Origin: Lepas anatifera | Taxonomy: Eukaryota > Arthropoda > Thecostraca > Lepadidae | Direction of reading: 5' to 3' | Assembly (NCBI GenBank): GCA_034440635.1 | Contig: JAOTON010001583.1 | Coordinates: 744,001 to 808,000, forward strand | Length of the DNA stretch: 64,000 bases | Shown: positions 1-10,900 of the stretch, in pieces | Position numbering within the stretch: position 1 is the stretch's first letter | Layout of the letters: each line of letters begins with the position of its first letter | Position numbers and translations under genes: made by a program | Notes under the pieces: model-generated | The model's input: the letters and a program-made list of their open reading frames with translations, nothing else | Told to the model about the DNA's origin: nothing | The model's database searches: none

Positions 1-109
1 AACCAAATTTATAATAAAAAAGTCCGCGCGTATATAAAAAGTCTGTAGTGATCTCCCCTTGTTCTTGTTAGGACGTTTTATTTGTATTTAGTGCGTATAT
101 GGATTCGTT

Positions 110-226
110 GTATCCTGTATAAGCTGAGTGTTCGATCGTCGGTCGTGTTTGATCGTCTTCGATACGACATGAGCTGTAATTGGGGGTAACCTGTTGCTCA
201 TGACACAAATAAACAATAAACAATAA
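110..226 (+). mobile_element. 3' end fragment of a non-LTR retrotransposon
   Basis: The stretch ends with CCTGTTGCTCATGA followed by an A-rich tail built of AAATAAAC/AATAAAC units. The same CCTGTTGCTCATGA plus AATAAAC-type tail is seen, on the opposite strand, at the 3' end of the LINE at 1013-3092. I read this as the 3' UTR and tail of a second, heavily 5'-truncated copy of the same or a related LINE. No coding part remains. The left boundary is a guess. Confidence 0.4.
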
Positions 227-1012
227 AATTTTAGGTCTGGGCCAGATCAGGTCAAGCAACCTAACCTCGAAAAACTTAGGAGGTGTATCAGTAAGATGAA
301 ATTTAATTCTTATAAACTCTGACACTTGCACGATGAAAATTTCATAAAGACAATGCAATACCATTGCAAGCAACCGATTCCAAAAGCAATCGCTTCGTTT
401 GCGGTGTTTAACATAAGGCTGCACTCATCCAGTGGTCAAAAACCTCTGCATACCTACCTTAGGTGCTAAACATTTTGAATCTATGGCAACAACACAATTT
501 AAAAAAATTATCAAAAGACAATTTATGAAGCAAACTTTTTGAAGTGTCGAAAAGGTCAAGTTCAACTGCGAACAGGTGAAGCTAGGTAACAAAAGAAAAG
601 GTTGAACGAATTAATACTCAAAATTTTTGAATTTTTTAAATTTTATTTTTCCCAAACAATGTATGGTTCAAGACGAGTTCAATGATATACAAAACTTGTT
701 AATCAAGCAATGCGTTTTTGAGTTCTGAAACATCAAAGATGAGTCTACAACGTGACCTCCTGAAAATGCCTCGGGCTATAACTCGGTAATCATTGGAGGC
801 TATAACACGGACGAAGGGGGCTAAGATTCTCACATGTTCATGACCCAGAACTGCCCTAGAAACAAAGTTTCAGATTTTTTCTAGACATGGTGGTATCAAA
901 TTGAAATATTTTTGGTCGTTTTGTTCTGAAATGCCCCTTATGTCAAAACTTATGGTTTACGGGAAACAAGTCATTGGTGAAGAACAAAAACTTCGCTAAA
1001 CTGTGATATGAG
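227..1012. other. No recognisable feature
   Basis: AT-rich non-coding DNA without long open frames, tandem repeats or a convincing inverted repeat. It lies between two LINE 3' ends that face each other (plus-strand tail at about 226, minus-strand tail at about 1013). Confidence 0.5.
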
Positions 1013-3092
1013 TTTATTTGTTTATTTGTTTATTAGGGCTCATGAGCAACAGGAATCATCCCAATAAAAGCTCAAGTCAATATTATAAAACATCATCGGG
1101 TAATCACTAAAATACGGAAGATACAGTGTAAAATACAGCTATAAGCACTTAAAATAAAATATAAAATACATAATAGCATATATGAGCCCATCGACAGATA
1201 CACAGGAGGCGAGTACATTGTAAAGTACCTCAATAAATGGACTGGATCCTAAATCAGGCATAAAAGTAAAATAAGAATAAAAATCACTGCACACCACACA
1301 ACCCAGACGGGAGATTACTACATCGGCTCTGCCGGTAGCTGCTTGATATAAGCACGTATCTGAGCCCTGAATTGAGTGTATGTGCACCTGAAAGGATCAG
1401 CATGGGGGCATGCAGCTACGAAAGCGTTAAAAGCTCCAGGTGCACGGCAAAACAGACCGCGCTTGACCGTGTCTACTCTCCCTAACGGCACATGCAGCAA
1501 GGTTCCCGTCATTGCACGAGTGTATCGTGACGACACGTGCAGTGGAAAGCTCCCGAGCAGTAGGGCAGAGTCAGTCCTGGCAGTGATAGTCTTGTGTACG
1601 AACGAAATGTCATACTGAATCCTGCGGTTGGCGAGTGACTCAATTTTAAAGCATGCCAAAAGATTGGAATAGGCCAAGGACTGTGAGTGTCGGAATGAAA
1701 CTGATGATAGCCAAATTAGAAACTTGTGCTGTATTTTTAGGGTCTGTCTAGGTGGGTCTTGGCAGCTCCTCCCCAAACGATACATCCGTATTCCAAAATC
1801 GACCTAATGTTGCCAAAATACGCCGCCAAGATCGGCTCTGGTTTGAATTTTGATCTCCATCTCGGTGCCCCCACTGGGTGACCTGTTTGGAGGGATCTTA
1901 TCATCAAGCCGAGTGCCCTGTTTGCCTTGCTGACAACCTGATCAATGTGATTTGCGAAAGTTAATTTGGAATCTAGCCACACGCCGAGTTCACGTACAGA
2001 AGTAACTTTTTCTAATGGAATGTTTTGAATTTTGTAAGTGACCAGAATTTGTTGGCGTTTTAGAGTCATTGTAAATGATTTACATTTTTCCGGGTTCAAC
2101 TGAAGGTTCCAAGCGCGAGACCACTCAGCTAAAGCATTGAGGTCGGCCTGAAGAAGTTCGGTGTCCGCTAAAGAGGTAATCTGGTGGTAGAGCTTGACGT
2201 CATCAGCAAATAACAGACAATTTGTCTTGATTTTTGAGGCTAGGTCATTCACGAACAGGGCGAACAACAATGGTGATAGAATCCCGCCTTCTGGTGTTCC
2301 AGAGCGTACAGGTGTCCATTCAGAAAATTTTCCATTTACAATTACGCGCTGTTTTTGGTTAACCAAATATGAAGAGAGCCAATTTAGAGCTGAACCGGTA
2401 ATATTGCACGAATATCCTAACTTGTATATCAGGAGTCTGTGGTTAACGCTCTGGAACGCTGCTGCGTAGTCCGTGTATATGACGTCTGTTTGAATTTTGG
2501 AGTTAACGGACTTCCACACAGTTTTCATGAGAGAAGCTAAATTTGTATCGCAGGATTGACGTGGAACAAACCCATGCTGATTTGGAGCCAAAACTGGGAG
2601 GACGTGCGATAGAAGGGCGTCACATACACAACGTTCCAGAATTTTTCCAAACAGTGGGGTGAGCGAGATCGAGCGATAATTAGAAGCCAGTTTTCGAGAC
2701 CCTTTTTTATGTTACGGAACAATATTTGCTTCCGCCCATCTGCTCGGGAATATTCCTTGTGACACAGACTTGTTAAACAGTATGAAGAGTGGAACTGACA
2801 GTTGTTCGTTGCACTCTTTGATTATGCGTGCACTTACATTATCAGGACCGCACGCCTTGTGCTTTTCCAAGTCATTCAGCGCACAGCGCACACTGTGTTC
2901 TGTCACCACAAAACGGTCCAATATGGGGAGATCGTAACTGGGCGTCTCGGGAAATACATGAACATCTGGATTAGTGAATTTGTCTGCAAATGCCTGGTTC
3001 AACAAGTTAGCTCGTTCAACGTCGCCTGTCACCTCTGTTCCGTTATGTGAAAGTACGGAAAGTTGGCTTTTTGATCCTCGAACACATTTAAG
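1013..3092 (-). mobile_element. 5'-truncated non-LTR retrotransposon (LINE, CR1/Jockey-like)
   Basis: The minus strand encodes a reverse transcriptase domain followed by a C-terminal region and a 3' UTR that ends in tandem AAATAAAC-type units (about 1013-1040), the kind of short 3' tail repeat known from CR1/Jockey-group LINEs. The endonuclease half is absent. The 5' side is cut at about 3092, where sequence of a TTAA-flanked MITE begins. The element is dead: one in-frame stop and one frameshift are visible in the coding part. The clade call rests on motif style only (FADD box, no LTRs); an RTE or other LINE assignment is not excluded. Confidence 0.85.
1318..3090 (-). pseudogene. LINE reverse transcriptase pseudogene
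   Basis: Read from 3090 downward, the frame shows the RT fingers (HKACGPDNVSARIIKECNE, then NYRSISLTPLFGKILE), the palm motif with TDYAAAFQSVNHRLL, the GTPEGGILSPLLFALFVNDL box, and FADDVKLY (about 2195-2218) in place of the canonical YADD. The C-terminal part includes LGVWLDSKLTFANHI and SILEYGCIVWG. A TAA at about 2712-2714 interrupts an otherwise continuous frame just before the HKKG segment. Near 1740 the frame shifts by one base: the part ending LDRP continues as LKIQHKF in the next frame. There is therefore no intact ORF. No endonuclease or ORF1 is present in the window. Confidence 0.85.
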
Positions 3093-3337
3093 TTTCAATC
3101 GGATAAGTTCACTCTGCTCCGACTTATGCTATCTTAAACTTTTTTAGGTTGGGTCACTTGACCTGTACTAGTGACCCGACCTGAGATGACCTAACCTTAA
3201 AATTTTCACAGAAGTTGTAAAAATGATGAGAGAAAAGGTATGCCAAGTACGGCGGCGCTACGCGCCGCCGTTTTTCTGCTATCTCTGAAAAACCCGAGGG
3301 GGGGCGGGTACCCGTCCCCCGTCAATGCGCGTGTTAA
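3092..3337 (+). mobile_element. Right-end fragment of a TTAA-flanked MITE
   Basis: This stretch is closely similar to the right third of the complete element at 5413-6262: it starts in the shared AGTTTCAATC-GGATAAG segment, passes through the GGTCACTTGACCTG region and the palindromic CGGCGGCGCTACGCGCCGCC, and ends with the terminal repeat CCCCCGTCAATGCGCGTG followed by TTAA (3334-3337). The left two thirds are missing; the break coincides with the truncated 5' side of the LINE, so the two may have been joined by a deletion or an insertion. Confidence 0.8.
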
Positions 3338-3344
3338 CATTGAG

Positions 3345-3480
3345 TAACATTAACTCTGAGGTCATAGCATAATATACGTCATACTGGGTGACGCCATTTC
3401 ACGGAAGCACTGGGCTCAATGACCTTGAAAATGCTGGTATAAACTCGGCCTTTTAATTAGGAATTTGAAATTATTCCCAT
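3345..3480 (+). repeat. Dispersed repeat shared with 16430-16565
   Basis: GCATAATATACGTCA, a GGGTGACG/GGGTAAGG stretch and GGGCTCAATGACCTTGAAAA/GGGGTCAATGACCTTGAAAA occur in the same order here and at about 16430-16565. This marks another dispersed, AGGTCA/TGACCT-containing repeat, probably an internal piece of a TTAA-type element. Ends were not defined. Confidence 0.55.
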
Positions 3481-5412
3481 TAACTGAAATTAGGAAGGGA
3501 CAGAACGGGGAGGTAGTGGATCATCTAAATAGCGAAGTGTGAAGTAAGGGAATATGGCTCAAAATAGTGAAAAAATCAACTGGTTTCAGAATACATCCAT
3601 GATTTTGGATACTTCACCCCTAAATCCGGATGAAGGGGTTAGGTCACGTAGGCATTTGTATATATCCACTGTAATCACCAGGGGCGCCGCCACGGAATTT
3701 TTACAGGGGGGACGGACTTGGGCTAGTGCAGACCGGAGGAGGAAAATTTTGAGCATATTCGGTACCTGACAGCATTAATGACGATGGACCAAAACAATTT
3801 GGGGGACGTCCCCCTGGTTGGCTAACAGGGGAATGCGTCCTCCCGTCCTTCCCCCCGCTGGGTGTCGACTTTTCTGATGGTTTTTTCTTTATTGGAGCCG
3901 GGAAATCAACCCTGATTTCGTGCAGAATTGTTTGTCGCAGTGCTGTGTCAGTGTTCCAGGCCAGCCGTGATCCCCGGTTGGCGAGTTGGCAGGTTTTTCC
4001 CTCCTGCTGACTCGGAATTCCCTACTGGTGCATGCTGTTGTGTACAGAGCGGATTACCGAATCGAAAGGTGACAACCATAAAAACACTGCAAATGATTAG
4101 CATATTTTTATTTGTTAGTAGGCTTAAGTCGCTACGTAAGGCATTAGGCCCGTAACTGAGCGCGACACCCTCTGAACAACATGGTAGCCCTAGCAGTACA
4201 GCTTCACTGCCTCACGCCAGGCACCAGAGCACCAGCCAGCTCGCGGGGCACCAAACAGCCCCAGACACTTCCTCATCTTCCCCTTTCAGGCGCAGAGACC
4301 ATTTAATATTCGCTCTTTGTTCCTCAACAAAATGAAAGAATTAATTTCTAATTAATAACTTTGGTATATGCACTTCAAATACGGGGAATAAGAATCAGGG
4401 AATGACCGCACAGAACAATATCGACAGAAAATACTTCACCAGGAACACCGACCGATCAAGTACCTAAACGCTGTGCTTTGCTGTTCCTCTAAATGAACAC
4501 AGCACGTCGCAGGTAAGTACAGCACACTATAGCCAGAGGGCGACGCTGCGGAGACGAGGGCACGGGCCCCGGCGCCAGGCCCGGTTGCCAACATGCTCGA
4601 CAACCGCGCGTGGCGGCCACGGTCGGCGCTCCTCATCGCCGGATCCATCAGGCTCGCGCGCTCACAATGCTCCCCAACTGATCACAAAACACAGCACTCA
4701 CCAGTGGGTAGTACAACTATTAGCAGTCTAACTAGGCTTGAAGGACATCGAAGAGATATTCAACTCTAGAGATGGCGTCAAAAGGATTAGATGGACCTGT
4801 TTCCACTTGTCGATTTTGACAGGCTGTGTATCACATTTTTAGGCACAAGCCGTATCGAGCTACGTCACGAAATATGTTAACGGGTGTATAAAACAGTTGC
4901 TTTGGACGGTTAAAGTAATTGCAATTGCGAACTCGATGCGTAAGTTAAGGTCATTTAATTATCAACGTATGGTCCGTGACAAGAGATGCACTGCGTCTCT
5001 GTGTCACTTCTTTTGTCAGTCACAAATCAAAAATGAACATTTCTGGTGACTTATGAGAAGTCGGTTCAATGCAAGTACGCCCTCAAAAATGGCGTTTAGA
5101 TTGAATGATTATTACTGTGCGCAACAGATCTGCAAATCTATCAATTATAAGCGCTCATAATTTCTAGAACGATTCGCCCTTCGGAAAATGCTGTGCTGAA
5201 AACGAATAATAAAATTGGGCGGAAGAGATTGTAAGTATTTAGAAAATAATTCGAAAGATGGCACAATATCGATACATTTTTATGAATGATCTAAAAAGGG
5301 TTCTTTAGCGCAGTTCAGTTGCGTAAGCCAGATGTGTGAGTACATTCTTACTAGTTCAAGTGGTATTATATTAACGAAAAGAAGGTTCTTCACGAATACG
5401 AAGTTCAAACCT
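3481..5412. other. Non-coding, old repeat debris, no gene
   Basis: No supportable gene. Around 3680-3870 two G/C-rich ends (CAGGGGCGCCGCC at the left, TTCCCCCCGCTGG at the right) may be worn ends of a short DNA transposon. A perfect donor-like CAG/GTAAGT occurs on the plus strand at about 4510-4520 after a short ATG frame, but there is no partner exon. The remainder is AT-rich with no long frame. Confidence 0.45.
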
Positions 5413-6262
5413 TTAACACGCGCATTGACGGGGGTCTGAGCCACCTTCGCATTGACGGGGGGCGGGTACCCGCCCCCCTAAGATCTCGAGAACCACGGTA
5501 GGTAGCGAAAAACGGTAAACGGCGTTGGGCTGCCCATCCACTTCTCCATCGAGAACATTTGAACTATTTTTTTGTCAGGTCACATTTAAGGTCACGAGAG
5601 GTCAAAACATGCCCGTCATAGGGATAACATGTAAAATTCAGTTTTTCGGGCATTACATCTGAACAAGTAAAGATAGAGCAAAACGACTTGACCTATATGA
5701 ATCCTCTTAGCAAGCCGAATCGAATGATATATAATTTGACCTTGCTAGGTCAAAACAAGGATTTGACCTGACCTGAGGTCAGGTCAGGGTCAAATTATAT
5801 AAAATGCATATCATTAGAACCGCAAAGCCCAGGCGAGTCTAATGCAGCTAAAATAAATGCTCTATCACCATCCGTTACTGAGTTATTCCGTAAAAACCAT
5901 TTTTCCCATGTATTTCCATTGGAGAGGTCATGCTTCGTACCTGACCTTAGGTCATCGATATCAAAAATACCGGAACATATGTTAGAGAACTCGGTGGGGC
6001 CATTATGTGATATGAGTTTCAATCAGATAAGTTCACCCTGCTCCGACTTATGCTATCTTAAACTTTTTTTGAGGTCGGGTCACTTGACCTGTACTGGTGA
6101 CCTGACCTGAGATGACCTAACCTTACAATTTTCAGAGAAGTTGTAAAAATGATGAGGGAAAAGGTATACCAAGTACGGCGGCGCTACGCGCCGCCGTTTT
6201 TCTACTATCTCCGAAAAACCCGAGGGGGGCGGGTACCCGCCCCCCATCAATGCGCGTGTTAA
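5413..6262 (+). mobile_element. Complete TTAA-flanked MITE (piggyBac-like), 850 bp
   Basis: TTAA occurs at both outer edges (5413-5416 and 6259-6262), with terminal inverted repeats CACGCGCATTGACGGGGG at the left and its near-complement CCCCATCAATGCGCGTG at the right. TTAA duplications are the hallmark of piggyBac-superfamily insertion. No transposase frame is present, so the copy is non-autonomous. The interior carries many AGGTCA/TGACCT motifs, including the palindrome GACCTGACCTGAGGTCAGGTC split across 5766-5788, and the hairpin CGGCGGCGCTACGCGCCGCC near the right end. Closely related copies lie at 3092-3337, 22559-23230 and 53828-54686. Confidence 0.85.
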
Positions 6263-6465
6263 GCCTGTTCTACTCTGGATTCGTAATTGTTTCTCATTTG
6301 CTTTGCATATTTAGCATACGAGCTAAATGCATGTAACCGAGCGCCCTCTTCACAGACACGGTTGCATTTTACTATGAAAGTGGAATGCCTCAAGTCCCGA
6401 ACATACCCATAGTAATCAAGAAGCAAATCCATCACGGACATCGCCAGTGGTGTACTTCCCTGCCC
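6259..6465 (-). CDS. Unidentified small coding-like ORF or terminal exon
   Basis: A minus-strand frame opens after a stop near 6466 and runs about 66-68 residues to TAA at 6261-6259. Its composition is protein-like (acidic/basic balance, KCNRVCEEGARLHAF and a charged C-terminus ending NYESRVEQA), unlike the surrounding non-coding frames. I do not recognise the family. It lies 3' of ZP exon 7 on the same strand, so it might be a terminal exon of that gene, but the only phase-compatible acceptor (ACTGAG at about 6466) is weak and there is no transmembrane segment. It could equally be a fragment of a decayed transposon protein. The stop codon sits inside the TTAA duplication of the MITE at 5413-6262. 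Confidence 0.25.
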   Translation of the reverse strand, partial: GQGSTPLAMSVMDLLLDYYGYVRDLRHSTFIVKCNRVCEEGARLHAFSSYAKYAKQMRNNYESRVEQA

Positions 6466-6599
6466 GATTTCTCAGTTTATGTGAATATACAATATCCCTG
6501 ACAAGGATCCGAAAATATCTGTAGCTTTTTGTCACACTAAGCAGCACAATCGTTTAAAACCATGTCAACCGAAGGATGGGTTATCAGTAACTTGTTTTG

Positions 6600-7014
6600 C
6601 CTTTCCATTCGAATCATATCCTCAAATACATAACGAGGAAAAATATGGAGCCAGTACATGTTGACAAACACTACCTAATATTCGGCGCTAGAGCACATCA
6701 CACTCGCATCTCACACAGCAAAAAGCAGCGCCACAAGCAGGGCTGTGGCGGAGGCGCGAACTATAGTTGCGTGGTTGTAAAGTTGGTTAGGGTACTCGAC
6801 AGTGCCGCCATCTCTACGCGTCAGACGCGCACCGCCGAACTCGGGTACCTGTCGCGCGTACCCCACCGCATACGGCTCCTGGGCGCCGTTAATGAATCCT
6901 GTTGGCCACCACACGCACTACATCAGAGGTCAGACCCCGGCCCGCCGCCGGCCAGTCCACAGCGACACCTATGTACAGATGTGCACGCGGCTTACCGCAG
7001 TAATTGAATAACTA
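6600..7014. other. Non-coding, partly GC-rich
   Basis: Two overlapping opposite-strand frames occupy the GC-rich part (6690-6990) but neither resembles a known protein. The GC-rich tract directly adjoins the tRNA-derived SINE and may belong to a composite element. Confidence 0.35.
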
Positions 7015-7190
7015 TTTTTGGGATTTACGACACACTAGCTGCCTGTCGACAGCGCCGCTAGCTCTCACTCTGTTTGAAGGGATTTGGGGGATCAAATCAA
7101 CATCAGAGGCTCTGCCGGGACGTGAACCCGGGACCTGTGGCTCAGAGGGCAAGTTCTCCGCTCTTGAGCCACTCATCCCTCTTCCCTCAG
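7015..7190 (-). mobile_element. tRNA-derived SINE
   Basis: On the minus strand a tRNA-like head is visible: an A-box-like TGGCTCAAGAGCGG (7171-7158) and, 30 bases on, a B-box-like GGTTCACGTCCC (7128-7117) inside a GGGTTCACGTCCC T-arm. It does not fold as a full tRNA gene and is followed by an unrelated body (to about 7015), which is the structure of a SINE. It lies in the DNA just 3' of ZP exon 7. Boundaries are approximate. Confidence 0.65.
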
Positions 7191-7762
7191 GTATAAAGGG
7201 TGAGTGCATGCATATGTAAACGTCGGTAAAGGAGGCCGGGACCGTCTGTTGGTATCAGGCTGTCTTTTCACCAAACTGGATCAGAACCATAATATTTTCC
7301 AGGTAAGGCATTTGTGGTAGCTGCTAGGAACCCGATATCTATTTCAGGATGCGTGACAAATTGCGGCTTACTTGGAGGCATAAAAAGTACTTTTTTATTT
7401 TCCTAAAAGAAACTTCCGGCTTATTCGTCCCCTTTTACATCAAATGTCACCGAACAGCTGGCACTCCAAAATTATTTTGGAAGCTTTTGAATTTCAACAA
7501 ATTCACATACAAATCGAAAGCCAAGCGAACCACAAATAACGGCTCATGTCATTAGCTTAAGGAATTTAGACCAAGCACCAAAACATGTTGTTATGATATG
7601 CATACAACCGATTTTTTAAACCAAAATTATCGAAAAGACAACCGAAATAATATCAATGCATTTCTAAAATGAGTTCATCCTCATCATCTTACACTATGAG
7701 CTCGGAGCTGGACACATGTTAAATTGACAGTCTGAGGAGCAGTCGTGAAAGCCCTGACTCAC
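7191..7762. other. Intron or 3' flank of the ZP gene
   Basis: AT-rich DNA directly downstream (minus strand) of ZP exon 7. No further exon with a suitable phase was recognised. Confidence 0.4.
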
Positions 7763-7907
7763 CAGCGTAGACCTCGGTCTCCTCGTCCAGGAACTGGACG
7801 TTGAGGATGGTGCTGGTCTGCACCTGGAATACCATGTTGGGATCGCTGCTGGCGGGCAGGGAGCGGCGGCGCCGACCGTACCCAATCTCGCCGTTACTGC
7901 ACTGTAC
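7763..7907 (-). CDS. ZP gene exon 7: last cysteine and furin site
   Basis: 145 bases, acceptor GTGGTCACAG, donor GTGAGT, phase 0 in and phase 1 out. It begins VQCSNGEIGYGRRRRS: the eighth cysteine and the furin-type RRRR site that normally follows the ZP domain. It continues SSDPNMVFQVQTSTILNVQF and DEETEVYA. The first 15 bases (VQCSN) and the acceptor are also the repeat unit of the 4.8-kb minisatellite that fills the intron immediately upstream. The intron to exon 6 is about 16.3 kb. Confidence 0.9.
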
Positions 7908-10900
7908 CTGTGACCACGCGGACAGAGTTACTACACTGCTCATCTGACCACGCGGACAGAGTTACTACACTGCACCTGTGACCACGCGGACAGAGTTACT
8001 ACACCGCACTTGTCATCACGAGGACAGAGTTACTACACTGCACCTGTGACCACGAGGATAGAGTTACTGCAGTGCACCTGTAACCACGAGGACAGAGTTA
8101 CTACACTGTACCTGTGACCCCGCAGACAAAGATACTACACTGTACCTGTGACCACGAGGACAGAATTACTACACTGCACCTGTGATCACGCGGACAGAGT
8201 TACTGCACTGCACCTGTGACCATGAGGACAGAGTTACTGCACTGCACCTGTGGCCACGAGGACAGAGTTACTGCGCTGCGCCTGTGACCACGAGGACAGA
8301 GTTACTACACTGTACCTGTGACCCCGCAGACAGAGATACTACACTGTACCTGTGACCACGAGGACAGAGTTACTACACTGTACCTGTGACCACAAGGACA
8401 GAGTTACTACACTGTACCTGTGACCCCGCAGACAGAGATACTACACTGTACCTGTGACCACGAGGACAGAGTTACTACACCGCACTTGTGATCACGAGGG
8501 CAGAGTTACTACACTGCACCTGTAACCACGAGGACAGAGTTACTACATTGCACCTGTGGCCATGAGGACAGAGTTACTGCGCTGCACCTGTGACCACGAG
8601 GACAGAGTTACTACACTGTACCTGTGACCCCGCAGACAGAGATACTACACTGTACCTGTGACCACGAGGACAGAGTTACTACACTGTACCTGTGACCACA
8701 AGGACAGAGTTACTACACTGCACCTGTGACCACGAGGACAGAGTTACTACACCGCACTTGTGATCACGAGGGCAGAGTTACTGCACTGCACCTGTAACCA
8801 CGGGGACAGAGTTACTACACTGTACCTGTGACCCCGCGGACAGAGATACTACACTGTACCTGTGGCCACGAGGACAGAGTTTCTACACTGCACCTGTGAC
8901 CACGAGGACAAAGTTTTTGCACTGCACCTGTGACCACGAGGACAGAGTTACTGCACCGCACTTGTGATCACGAGGACAGGGTTTCCTACACTGCAACTGT
9001 GACCACGAGGACAGAGTTACTACACCGCACTTGTGACCACGTGGACAGAGTTACTACACTGCACCTGTGACCACGTGGACAAAGTTTTTGCACTGCACCT
9101 GTAACCACGAGGACAGAGTTACTACACTGTACCTGTGACCCCGCGGACAGAGATACTACACTGCTCATCCGACCACGCGGACAGAGTTACTACACTGCAC
9201 CTGTGACCACGCGGACAGAGTTACTACACTGCACCTGTGACCACGCGGACAGAGTTACTACACTGCTCATCTGACCACGCGGACAGAGCTACTACACCGC
9301 ACTTGTGATCACGAGGACAGAGTTACTACACTGCACCTGTGACCACGTGGACAAAGTTTTTGCACTGCACCTGTGACCACGCGGACAGAGTTACTGCACT
9401 GCACCTGTGACCACGAGGATAGAGTTACTACACTGCACCTGTGATCACGCGGACAGAGTTACTACACTGCACCTGTAACCACGAAGACAGAGTTACCACA
9501 CTTTACCTGTGAACACACGGACAAAGTTACTCGACTGCACATGTGACCACGCGGACAAAGTTACTGCACTGCACCTGTGACCACGCGGACAGAGTTACTG
9601 CACTGCACCTGTGACCACGAGGATAGAGTTACTACACTGCACCTGTGATCACGCGGACAGAGTTACTACACTGCACCTGTAACCACGAGGACAGAGTTAC
9701 CACACTTTACCTGTGAACACACGGACAAAGTTACTCGACTGCACATGTGACCACGCGGACAAAGTTACTGCACTGCACCTGTGGCCACGAGGACAGAGTT
9801 TCTACACCGCACTTGTGATCACTAGGACAGAGTTACTACACTGCACATGTGACCTTTCAGACAGAGTTGCTGCACTGCACCTGTGACCACGCGGACAGAG
9901 TTACCGCACTGCACCTGTAAACACGAGGACAGAGTTACTGCACTGCACCTGTGGCCACGAGGACAGAGTTACTACACTGCACTTGTGATCACTAGGACAG
10001 AGTTACTGCACTGCACCTGTGATCACGCGGACAGTTACTGCAGTGCACCTGTGACCACGAGGATAGAGTTACTACACTGCACCTGTGACCCCGCAGACAG
10101 AGATACTACACTGTACCTGTGACCACGAGGACAGAATTACTACACTGCACCTGTGATCACGCGGACAGAGTTACTGCACTGCACCTGTGACCATGAGGAC
10201 AGAGTTACTGCACTGCACCTGTGGCCACGAGGACAGAGTTACTGCGCTGCGCCTGTGACCACGAGGACAGAGTTACTACACTGTACCTGTGACCCCGCAG
10301 ACAGAGATACTACACTGTACCTGTGACCACGAGGACAGAGTTACTACACTGTACCTGTGACCACAAGGACAGAGTTACTACACTGTACCTGTGACCCCGC
10401 AGACAGAGATACTACACTGTACCTGTGACCACGAGGACAGAGTTACTACACCGCACTTGTGATCACGAGGGCAGAGTTACTACACTGCACCTGTAACCAC
10501 GAGGACAGAGTTACTACACTGCACCTGTGGCCATGAGGACAGAGTTACTGCGCTGCACCTGTGACCACGAGGACAGAGTTACTACACTGTACCTGTGACC
10601 CCGCAGACAGAGATACTACACTGTACCTGTGACCACGAGGACAGAGTTACTACACTGTACCTGTGACCACAAGGACAGAGTTACTACACTGCACCTGTGA
10701 CCACGAGGACAGAGTTACTACACCGCACTTGTGATCACGAGGGCAGAGTTACTGCACTGCACCTGTAACCACGGGGACAGAGTTACTACACTGTACCTGT
10801 GACCCCGCGGACAGAGATACTACACTGTACCTGTGGCCACGAGGACAGAGTTTCTACACTGCACCTGTGACCACGAGGACAAAGTTTTTGCACTGCACCT

